A stretch of DNA of 12,535 nt from Boseongicola sp. SB0662_bin_57. Lineage in GTDB: Bacteria > Pseudomonadota > Alphaproteobacteria > Rhodobacterales > Rhodobacteraceae. The stretch is taken from contig VXPN01000163.1 of the NCBI GenBank assembly GCA_009839535.1, positions 1-12,535 of the forward strand, read 5' to 3'. The translations under genes were made by a program, and so were the position numbers. Shown one piece after another: positions 6,561-12,535 of this stretch (position 1 is the stretch's first letter; each line of letters begins with the position of its first letter). The notes beneath the pieces are model-generated. The model saw only the letters and a program-made list of their open reading frames with translations, made no database searches and was not told the DNA's origin.

Positions 6561-7640
6561 TCACGTTCGGATAGCCTTTTCGTCCCGCGCAAAAAAGTGG
6601 AGCATTCCGAGCAAGGGCTTCAGGTGGATGGAGTTGCCGGGAACGAATGCATGACGCCCCTTGATCAAGGCGGACAGTTCGTCACTGCCGTTGCGCGCAA
6701 TAATCATCGTATCCGCACCTGTCGGTTCCACTACGGATATGCGCAGGCTGAACGCATCGGACTCTCCCTCCGCGGCCAGTTCGATATGTTCCGGTCGCAT
6801 TCCGATCGATGCACACCGGCTGAGATCACGAAGACCGACATCGGGCAACTTCCAAGTCAGGCCGCCGGCAGTAATGAACTCCGGACCATCGTCAGTCGAC
6901 CTGATCCGCCCTTCCAGAAAGTTCATCGCCGGCGATCCTATGAAGCCTGCGACGAACCTGTTCACGGGGCTGTCGAAAACGTCGAGCGGGCTGCCGACCT
7001 GCTCGACCCGGCCATTCCGCATCACGACAATCTTGTCGGACATGGTAATTGCCTCGATCTGGTCATGCGTGACGTAGACGGTCGTGGTTCCCAGCCTTTG
7101 CTGCAGTTCCTTGATCTCCGCCCGCATCCTGACCCTGAGCTTGGCATCCAGGTTCGAGAGTGGTTCGTCAAACAGGAACACGCTCGGGTTCCGGATGATT
7201 GCCCGGCCCATTGCCACCCTTTGCCGCTGACCTCCGGACAACTGCTTGGGATAGCGCTTCAGCAGATCCTCCAGGCCGAGTATCCTTGCAGTTTCGAGCA
7301 CCCTCCTGTCCGTCTCCAAACGGCCGGCACCGCGCATCCGCAAAGGAAATCCCATGTTCGCGGCAACGGTCTTCTGGGGATAAAGCGCATAGTTCTGGAA
7401 CACCATGGCGACGTCCCGATCCTTTGGAGGCAGGTCGTCGACGACCTTGCCCCCAACCTTGATGGATCCGCTTGTTGCGCGCTCAAGGCCCGCAAGCATC
7501 CTAAGCAGAGTGGACTTTCCGCATCCCGACGGGCCAACAAGAACCGCAAACTCGCCGTCTTCGATTTCAACGTTGACTTCCGAGACAGCCTGCACCTGTC
7601 CAAACGACTTGGAAATTTCCACGAATTGTACCCCCGCCAT
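6561..7640 (-). CDS. ABC importer ATP-binding subunit, MalK/UgpC-like
   Basis: A 359-residue cytoplasmic ATPase that powers the importer encoded upstream. In order: Walker A GPSGCGKS (36-43), Q-loop Q82 (FQNYALYP), signature LSGGQRQR (134-141), Walker B VFLFDEP (154-160) with catalytic E159, D-loop SNLD, and switch H192 (VTHD). A C-terminal regulatory OB/TOBE region begins at about 235 (GSPAMNF), with GMRPEHIEL typical of the MalK/UgpC/MsmK group. The length fits that group. Start ATG 7640 is 3 bases after the stop of the PLP enzyme gene, with gaaggaag inside the upstream gene's end as ribosome site. It is the last gene of the operon; in CUT1 operons the ATPase often follows the permeases, but here two enzyme genes are inserted between them. 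Confidence 0.96.
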   Translation of the reverse strand: MAGVQFVEISKSFGQVQAVSEVNVEIEDGEFAVLVGPSGCGKSTLLRMLAGLERATSGSIKVGGKVVDDLPPKDRDVAMVFQNYALYPQKTVAANMGFPLRMRGAGRLETDRRVLETARILGLEDLLKRYPKQLSGGQRQRVAMGRAIIRNPSVFLFDEPLSNLDAKLRVRMRAEIKELQQRLGTTTVYVTHDQIEAITMSDKIVVMRNGRVEQVGSPLDVFDSPVNRFVAGFIGSPAMNFLEGRIRSTDDGPEFITAGGLTWKLPDVGLRDLSRCASIGMRPEHIELAAEGESDAFSLRISVVEPTGADTMIIARNGSDELSALIKGRHAFVPGNSIHLKPLLGMLHFFARDEKAIRT

Positions 7641-7643
7641 CCG

Positions 7644-8900
7644 TCATCTTCCTTCAGAATGGTGCGTTTCCCGAGCCTCAAGCACCGGATCCAGTGCCGA
7701 CTCCCAGATCGAGGACACCGTCGAGGAACAAGCGAGGTCGTGCCGCGTTGCAAAATCGACTGCGGACTTCATGTCCTTCAGACCTGTACCTGACACGATG
7801 ACTGCCACGACCATGCCCTTGCGGATGCGACCCGCTCCGGCTTCGGAAGCCAATGCAGCCAGAGCGTAGGCACCGCGAGGTTCGGCGAATATGCCTTCCT
7901 TCCCGGCGAGATCGGCCTGTGCCGCCAGTATCTGGCTCCTCGTCAAGCGGTGAAGATGCCCGCCTGAAGTTCCAATGGCCTCATTGGCCCAGACCGCGTC
8001 AAGAGGACGCGCACCCTTGCAGTCGGCCTGGCCTGCCATGTCGATGCCGACAAAATGGTCCTGCGGCTGTCCGGCAACAATTCGCGGCATTCGGTCAATC
8101 AAGCCGATTTCCCGGAGATCAAGGAAGCCTTCGCTCAGACCTCCCACGAGGCCACCGCCGCCGACCGGCGCTGCCACGACGTCGGGACAGCACCCCAGGT
8201 CTGCGCAAATCTCATAGGCAATGGTCTTGGCGCCTTCGACCATGAACGGGTTGACGGATCGCGCAGATGTCATCGGCACCAGCCCGTACTCCCTGCACAA
8301 TGCCGGAAGTTCACGGACCGCGATCTCATATGGATCAAGCGCGTCGGCGGCATCAGGAGATCCGGCCTCGATTTCGAAGACCCGGGATCCATAGACATCC
8401 ATCTGCCGCCGCTTCGCCACAGGCGTGTTCTCCGAAACCCAGACATAGGCGCTGGTTCCTGATCGTGCTGCGTATGCCGCCAGGGAATTCCCGACGTTGC
8501 CCGAAGACGTTGCCGCGAATCTCCTTCGGCCGAAGTGCATCGCCACGGAGATGCCGACGCTGACCTGCCGGTCCTTGAAGGAGCCCGTCGGATTGCAGCA
8601 TTCCAGCTTGAAGTAGAGTTCGCAAGCTCCCAGCCTGCTCTCCAGATTGCTGGCCCGGACTATAGGCGTGTTGCCCTCACCCAACGATATTGCCGACGAT
8701 GCGGAAGGAAGCGGCAGGAGTGCGCCGAAACGGGCGAAAATGTCTGCCGGTGTCCGCCATTTCCGTGCGAATTCACCTTGTTGGCGAACGGCTGCGTGTT
8801 CATATTTCAACTTCAGCTCCCCGGCACATTCCGGGCAACTGTATTGTTCCGTCAATGGCATGACTTGTCCACAATCGACACACTGAAGGCTGCTCAGCAA
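7644..8900 (-). CDS. Threonine-synthase-like PLP-dependent enzyme with N-terminal zinc ribbon
   Basis: A 418-residue fold-type II PLP enzyme. It begins with a zinc ribbon made of C7, C10, C22 and C25 (CVDC...CPEC), as in archaeal/plant-type threonine synthases. The PLP lysine is K109 in NPTGSFKDR. SSGNVGNSLAAYA (132-144) and the glycine-rich phosphate loop PVGGGGLVGG (244-253) are also typical. Threonine synthase acts on O-phosphohomoserine, but relatives include cysteate synthase, threonine/serine dehydratases and diaminopropionate ammonia-lyase. Its place inside a transport and amidohydrolase operon suggests a breakdown role, with an elimination or replacement on an amino acid released from the imported substrate (inference). 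Start TTG 8900 is chosen because aaagga stands 8 bases upstream and the zinc ribbon begins at once. It overlaps the amidohydrolase end by 7 bases. Confidence 0.9.
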   Translation of the reverse strand: MLSSLQCVDCGQVMPLTEQYSCPECAGELKLKYEHAAVRQQGEFARKWRTPADIFARFGALLPLPSASSAISLGEGNTPIVRASNLESRLGACELYFKLECCNPTGSFKDRQVSVGISVAMHFGRRRFAATSSGNVGNSLAAYAARSGTSAYVWVSENTPVAKRRQMDVYGSRVFEIEAGSPDAADALDPYEIAVRELPALCREYGLVPMTSARSVNPFMVEGAKTIAYEICADLGCCPDVVAAPVGGGGLVGGLSEGFLDLREIGLIDRMPRIVAGQPQDHFVGIDMAGQADCKGARPLDAVWANEAIGTSGGHLHRLTRSQILAAQADLAGKEGIFAEPRGAYALAALASEAGAGRIRKGMVVAVIVSGTGLKDMKSAVDFATRHDLACSSTVSSIWESALDPVLEARETHHSEGR

Positions 8901-10165
8901 TGCCCATTCCTTTCGTTGGCGAGCGAGGGAGCGATCCGGCGTCCGTCGCTGTAGACGGACAACGGGTCTCTGTAGGTCGAGATGTCCGCAAGCGGCGAGT
9001 TCTTCAGCACGACGAAGTCGGCCGAATGTCCGGCAGCTATTCGTCCGACCGTGCCTTCCAGTTTCAGCGCCCGCGCGGCGTTCAACGATGCCGACCGGAC
9101 AACATCAATGTTAGACATGCCGGATCGGGCCATGAGTTCAAGCTCGATCCAAGTGTCCCCGAAAGGTGTGTCCCGGACGCCGGCATCCGTTCCGCAAATC
9201 ATTGTGACGCCCAGATCGACAAGCTTCCGGAAGTTCTCGAGCATGACCTCGTGCTGGTCCAGCGCGTGCTGCGCCTCCGGGTTTCCCTGCATTCCTTCCC
9301 GCAAAAGCGTTCCATGCGCCCTCGTGGCGGTCGAAAGGTTCGGCATGACCGCCACCCCGCTGTCCGCAATGATCGCGGCAACCCCTGCATCGTAATGCCG
9401 CACGAGCCGGCCACAGCCGGACCGGCGGAAAAACGCGCAGTGTTCAAGGCTGTCGAACCGGGCAATGGCCGCCCGTTTCACGCTTTCCGCAGCGAGAACG
9501 TGCGCCGCACTTGCGACTTCATGCGAGCGTGCCTCCGCGGCGACCCGGCAGAACACCTCCTGGGAAAAGGCAACCTTCTCCGGAAAGGATCCCGGGGTCA
9601 TGCCGCCCCCGCTCCCGATCAGCTTGATCGACCTTGCCCCGGCGGAGATCGACCGCGACACGGTCGCCGGGATTTCGTCCGGGCCCGACACGATGCCCCC
9701 GAAAATGCTCAAATGGCCTCCGGGAACAGTGATCGGCGGGCCGGAGAGCAGAAGCCGCGGCAGGGCGGGCAGATCCCGACAACGACGGAATCCCGTCAGA
9801 AGCTGCACGCTGGATCCGCAATCCCTCAGTGTCGTGACCCCGCTCAGGAGCATCGACCGGGCATTCCGGACGGCCCGTGCAAAGCGGTCCGAAGCAGGTT
9901 CGCGCCTGAACTCCCGGAGCGGGTCCGGACTGGCGGAAAACTCGAGATGCACATGGGTGTTTATCAGCCCTGGCATCATGTATGCGTTGCCCAGATCAAT
10001 GTCCGGCTGCCGGGTCCCGGCCGCCAAAGCCGTCATTCGGTCACGGACAAGTTCGATGCGGCCTCCCACAAGTTCGACGGACCTGGGTTCGAAGCGCCCT
10101 GGCGGGTCGATCCACACGTTGTCGCAGTGGAGAACCATGGGGGCATGGCTGCCTGAAGCGACCAT
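8894..10165 (-). CDS. Metal-dependent amidohydrolase (imidazolonepropionase/prolidase-like)
   Basis: A 423-residue amidohydrolase-superfamily TIM barrel flanked by the usual small beta-sandwich (residues about 10-65 and after 375). Candidate metal ligands appear in family order: H71 and H73 (NTHVH), K181 (SIKLIGSGG, positioned like the carboxylated lysine of binuclear members), H222 (AAHV), H242 (LEHC) and D327 (GTDAG). The C-terminal SLNAARALKLEGTVGRI and AGHSADFVVL signatures are typical. Homologues of this subgroup hydrolyse dipeptides with C-terminal proline, arginine or lysine, N-acyl amino acids, or cyclic amides such as imidazolonepropionate. The exact substrate is unknown. The ATG at 10165 has aaaggg 7 bases upstream within the permease end, 3 bases after its TGA. 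An internal ATG at 10138 has a weaker site. No signal peptide, so it acts in the cytosol after import. Confidence 0.93.
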   Translation of the reverse strand: MVASGSHAPMVLHCDNVWIDPPGRFEPRSVELVGGRIELVRDRMTALAAGTRQPDIDLGNAYMMPGLINTHVHLEFSASPDPLREFRREPASDRFARAVRNARSMLLSGVTTLRDCGSSVQLLTGFRRCRDLPALPRLLLSGPPITVPGGHLSIFGGIVSGPDEIPATVSRSISAGARSIKLIGSGGGMTPGSFPEKVAFSQEVFCRVAAEARSHEVASAAHVLAAESVKRAAIARFDSLEHCAFFRRSGCGRLVRHYDAGVAAIIADSGVAVMPNLSTATRAHGTLLREGMQGNPEAQHALDQHEVMLENFRKLVDLGVTMICGTDAGVRDTPFGDTWIELELMARSGMSNIDVVRSASLNAARALKLEGTVGRIAAGHSADFVVLKNSPLADISTYRDPLSVYSDGRRIAPSLANERNGHC

Positions 10166-10168
10166 CGG

Positions 10169-11005
10169 TCAGCCCTTTACCGCGCCGCTGGTCAGCCCCG
10201 ACACGAGGTATCGCTGCACGAAGAGAAAGAAAAGGACTGCCGGCAAGGCGAACACCACTGCAGCCGCCATCATCTCGTCCCAGGCAATGGCATACTGGGT
10301 TTCGAACGAGGTGAGTCCCACGGAGAAGACCCAGTTGCCCTGCGACGATATCAAGGTCCGCGCAAGGAAGAACTCGTCCCAGCCGGTGATGAAGCTCATG
10401 GCGACCACAACCACGAGCCCCGGCAGGGCCAATGGCAGCACGATCCGGTAGAACGCGCCGATGCGCGTGCAACCGTCAACCATTGCCTGCTCCTCGACTT
10501 CGACCGGAATTCGGTCAAAGAAGCCCTTCATGAGCCAGGTCGCCAGCGGCAGGACGAATGCGGCATCGGCAATGGCCAGACCGATCAGCGAGTTGTAGAG
10601 GCCGGTCTGACGAAAGATCACGTAGAGTGGAACGACAATCAGTGTCGCCGGAAGCAACTGGGAAAACAGTATGAAGATCGAGAACCCGGTCGTGGCGTGC
10701 GTCCTGAACCTGGACAACGCGTATCCGCCGTTGATCGCGACGAGCGTGCAGAAAACCGAGGTCGAGCTTGCGACAAAGGCGGTGTTCTTGAACCAGGTGA
10801 ACACGTCACGTTCCGTGAAGATCCTGACATAGGCTTCAAGCGTAACGCTTGACGGAACGAGGCGCGGCGGCCATTCGAAGAGGCTCGCCGCCTCCAACGA
10901 AGACACGATCATCCAGTAATACGGAAAGAACACGATGCCCGCACAGGCCAGGGTCAGCACGAACAGGCCGGCGCTGGCCAGAATCGAAGTGGTCCGGGGA
11001 TTCAA
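10169..11005 (-). CDS. ABC importer permease, MalG-like
   Basis: A 278-residue inner-membrane protein with about six hydrophobic segments (roughly residues 10-32, 75-95, 108-130, 140-160, 193-212 and 245-267). The EAA coupling motif EEQAMVDGCTRIGAFYRIVL falls at 171-190 and contacts the ATPase. Length and the N-terminal single-helix arrangement fit MalG-type carbohydrate permeases (CUT1). The start is TTG at 11005, which overlaps the stop of the first permease (TTGA). A strong aggaggg lies 6 bases upstream, so the rare start is well supported and translation is coupled. It forms the transport pore with the MalF-like partner and ends 3 bases before the amidohydrolase. Confidence 0.95.
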   Translation of the reverse strand: MNPRTTSILASAGLFVLTLACAGIVFFPYYWMIVSSLEAASLFEWPPRLVPSSVTLEAYVRIFTERDVFTWFKNTAFVASSTSVFCTLVAINGGYALSRFRTHATTGFSIFILFSQLLPATLIVVPLYVIFRQTGLYNSLIGLAIADAAFVLPLATWLMKGFFDRIPVEVEEQAMVDGCTRIGAFYRIVLPLALPGLVVVVAMSFITGWDEFFLARTLISSQGNWVFSVGLTSFETQYAIAWDEMMAAAVVFALPAVLFFLFVQRYLVSGLTSGAVKG

Positions 11006-11020
11006 GCGTCCCTCCTCACA
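10999..11020 (-). promoter_or_regulatory. Strong ribosome binding site before the TTG start of the MalG-like permease
   Basis: The minus strand reads aggaggg, a few bases, then TTG, which overlaps the TGA of the upstream permease. This site decides in favour of the TTG codon, since no ATG or GTG lies in a suitable position. Confidence 0.65.
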
Positions 11021-11904
11021 TGGATGATCGCAAAGAAGTAGACGAGGCTGAACGCCAGCAGGATCAGCAGCAGAACCGTGCCGATCGCGGCAGCGTATCC
11101 GATCTTCTGGTAGGTGAACGCCGTATTGTATGTCAGGATGGACAGCGTCTCGGTCGCACGGGCCGGACCGCCGCCAGTCATCGCATAGATCATGGTCACG
11201 CGCCGGAACGAATTCAGGATCAGGATGAGGATCAGGATGACATTCACCGCGCGAAGTCCGGGAAGCGTGACGTGGATGAACCTTGAGAGTGCCCCGGCAC
11301 CGTCGACCATCGCAGCTTCGTACTCTTCCCGCGGAATGGTCTGAAGCCCGGCCAGGAGGATCAGCAGGGCGAGCGGGAACTGGTGCCAGCTGGTGATCAG
11401 GACGAGCGCCGGCATGGCAAGGTCGGCCCTAGCCAGCCAGGCAACGGGCGCATCAAGGAATCCCGCTTCGACGAAGAAGTAGTTGATGACCCCGTACTGG
11501 GCGTCGAGCATCCATATGAAGATCAGAACCGCCACGACTTCCGGGACCGCCCAAGGGAGGATGAATATCGTCCGGATCATGCCGCGAAGCGGCAAGGACC
11601 GGTTCAGCAGCAATGCGAACGACAAGCCAAGCGCGTACGTGCAGCTCATCGAGGCGATGCCATAGTAGACGGTCACCTTCAGCGAATTCCAGAAGAACGG
11701 ATCGGAAAGCAGGACCTCGTAGTTCGCAAGTCCGATGTAGCGCCCGGCATTGTAGTTCAAGATGCGCGTGTTGAAGAAGCCGAGCAGTATTCCCTGTGCA
11801 ATCGGCCAGATTAGAATCACGGACATCACGATCGCAGCCGGGGTCAGCAACCAAAGCGGCAGCAGTTCGGGATGACTCAATCTGCGGACCAAAACACGCT
11901 TCAC
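11002..11904 (-). CDS. ABC importer permease, MalF-like
   Basis: A 300-residue inner-membrane permease with about six membrane segments, beginning with LLPLWLLTPAAIVMSVILIWPI. The EAA motif EEYEAAMVDGAGALSRFIHV falls at 193-212. It is followed by a very hydrophobic ILILILIL run at about 223-230 and the family feature MTGGGPARATETLSILTYNTAF. This arrangement is typical of MalF/UgpA/LacF-type CUT1 permeases of about 300 residues, without the long periplasmic loop of enteric MalF. The open frame extends far upstream to 12264, but that part overlaps the binding-protein gene and is arginine-rich shadow. The GTG at 11904 is chosen because caggga lies about 9 bases upstream and similarity starts there. 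It is 91 bases after the binding-protein stop and overlaps the next permease by 4 bases. Confidence 0.94.
   Translation of the reverse strand: MKRVLVRRLSHPELLPLWLLTPAAIVMSVILIWPIAQGILLGFFNTRILNYNAGRYIGLANYEVLLSDPFFWNSLKVTVYYGIASMSCTYALGLSFALLLNRSLPLRGMIRTIFILPWAVPEVVAVLIFIWMLDAQYGVINYFFVEAGFLDAPVAWLARADLAMPALVLITSWHQFPLALLILLAGLQTIPREEYEAAMVDGAGALSRFIHVTLPGLRAVNVILILILILNSFRRVTMIYAMTGGGPARATETLSILTYNTAFTYQKIGYAAAIGTVLLLILLAFSLVYFFAIIHVRRDA
11218..11240 (-). repeat. Tandem 12-base repeat inside the MalF-like permease gene
   Basis: gatcaggatga occurs twice with one base between (plus-strand 11218-11228 and 11230-11240). It encodes the repeated Leu-Ile run of a membrane helix. The period is a multiple of three, so gain or loss of a unit would keep the frame. 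Confidence 0.7.
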
Positions 11905-11945
11905 AAGAGCATCCCTGAAACGATCGGCAATTCCGTGTTCGCGAA

Positions 11946-11972
11946 GCCCTGGCCGCCGCCGCCAGCCAGGGC
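11946..11972 (-). promoter_or_regulatory. Intercistronic hairpin 2 (binding protein / permease gap)
   Basis: A perfect 8-base stem, gccctggc / gccagggc, with an 11-base GC-rich loop. It is separated by one base from hairpin 1 and lies 41 bases before the permease GTG. No T-run follows. Confidence 0.6.
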
Positions 11973-11973
11973 C

Positions 11974-11993
11974 TCTCCCGAAACTTCGGGAGA
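11974..11993 (-). promoter_or_regulatory. Intercistronic hairpin 1 just after the binding-protein stop
   Basis: A perfect 9-base inverted repeat, tctcccgaa / ttcgggaga, around 2 central bases (8 pairs with a 4-base loop in RNA). It starts 2 bases after the TAG at 11996-11998. Such structures after binding-protein genes protect the upstream message from 3' decay or cause partial termination. This raises the binding protein over the permeases (known for malE-malF; inferred here). Confidence 0.65.
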
Positions 11994-11995
11994 AT

Positions 11996-12535
11996 CTAGA
12001 GGGTCTTCGTCCAGTTCTCCAGTTGCCGCTGGAGGTCGTCGAGCCCTTCCTCGACCGACGCGGCTCCAGAGTAGATCCTCGACAACCCATCGACGACGAT
12101 CTGCCTGAACTCGGCAGCCTGGATTTCATACCCGGGCGGCGCATAGCCGATTCCGCCAGGATACTTCGCCGCGATCTCCGCCATGGTGCCGGCCCATGGC
12201 ACCTCGGCAAGAAACGCTTCGCTCGGCTCGACGATCGTGCCCGGAATCTGCACCAGGTCCTCAAGATACCTTTGCTGCGCGGCCGGATCGTAGAAGACGT
12301 TCAGCATCTTGCAGGCATCTTCCGGATGGGGAGAATCCTTGGGGATGACGTAAAACGCTCCACCGGTGATCGCGGCATGGGTCGGCGTCGGCATGACCTC
12401 GAAGGTAACGTGTTCGACAAGGTCCGGATTGATGGTCTTGACCGTGCTGACCACCCATGGGCCATCGAAGAGCATCGCAACCTTGCCGTCGGCGAACATC
12501 TGGCGCACGGTCTTGGAGCCAAGGCCCTTCGGGCT
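11996..12535 (-). CDS. Extracellular solute-binding protein, family 1 (partial, N-terminus off the window)
   Basis: The last 179 residues of a MalE-like periplasmic binding protein; the frame is open to the right edge, so the start, signal peptide and N-terminal lobe are not seen. Recognisable features are FADGKVAMLFDGPWVV (the common 'G.aAM...GpW' segment of family 1 proteins), TGGAFYVIPKDSPHPEDACKML (the 'GG..y.ipk.s...e.A..fl' segment) and a C-terminal helix ending LENWTKTL. The family captures sugars and other small polyols or glycosides and passes them to the MalF/MalG-like pore. It is the first gene of the operon that is visible, followed by two hairpins and the permeases. The promoter lies beyond the window. 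Confidence 0.92.
   Translation of the reverse strand, partial: SPKGLGSKTVRQMFADGKVAMLFDGPWVVSTVKTINPDLVEHVTFEVMPTPTHAAITGGAFYVIPKDSPHPEDACKMLNVFYDPAAQQRYLEDLVQIPGTIVEPSEAFLAEVPWAGTMAEIAAKYPGGIGYAPPGYEIQAAEFRQIVVDGLSRIYSGAASVEEGLDDLQRQLENWTKTL

Noticed and set aside
6597..7793. 398-codon open frame on the plus strand
   Set aside because: Antisense to the ABC ATPase; histidine- and arginine-rich shadow.
8900..10156. 418-codon open frame on the plus strand
   Set aside because: It lies exactly antisense to the amidohydrolase gene, has no motif, is rich in R, G and P, and is a by-product of high GC content.
11218..11240. CRISPR-like array
   Set aside because: Only two short units with a single base between and inside a conserved membrane protein gene; no spacers.
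11905..12264. N-terminal extension of the MalF-like permease frame
   Set aside because: It overlaps the binding-protein gene in another frame, is arginine- and serine-rich, and lies upstream of a good GTG start.

Overview
The window is GC-rich and densely packed, with tight gene junctions and frequent GTG or TTG starts. It carries map, sfsA, a MoCF (CinA N-terminal type) protein, a Cu/Zn SodC and a CUT1-like sugar-type ABC importer. This gene set fits an alphaproteobacterium (inference; no rRNA or tRNA gene was seen to confirm it).

Left edge (about 1-215): two imperfect repeats of the kind found near IS21-family elements, next to a 5'-truncated ribbon-helix-helix/MobC-like reading frame. This looks like the border of a mobile element. 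Then come four leftward genes: sfsA (3314 to 2589), map (2532 to 1720), an unidentified frameshifted gene remnant (about 1632 to 1045), and an isocitrate lyase/PEP mutase superfamily enzyme (1055 to 216) whose start overlaps the remnant's stop.

Middle (3315-6193): a short divergent promoter region separates sfsA from a rightward set. That set is a MoCF-domain protein, an unrecognised 150-residue frame joined to both neighbours by 4-base overlaps, and a secreted OmpA-family peptidoglycan-binding protein. A separate rightward sodC follows, with a complete set of metal ligands and a signal peptide. The 367 bases after sodC hold no convincing gene. They form the convergent end of two transcripts and contain possible alternative hairpins.

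Right half (6561-12535): one leftward operon. It begins off the right edge with a family 1 solute-binding protein (only its C-terminal part is present), then two MalF/MalG-like permeases, a metal-dependent amidohydrolase, a zinc-ribbon threonine-synthase-like PLP enzyme, and a MalK/UgpC-like ATPase. Two strong hairpins sit between the binding-protein gene and the permeases; all later junctions are 3-base gaps or overlaps. The simplest reading is an uptake-and-breakdown system. The importer brings in a small solute, the amidohydrolase cuts an amide or cyclic bond, and the PLP enzyme performs a beta/gamma elimination or replacement on the amino acid product. The substrate cannot be read from the sequence. 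This operon is the best candidate for an undescribed system here.
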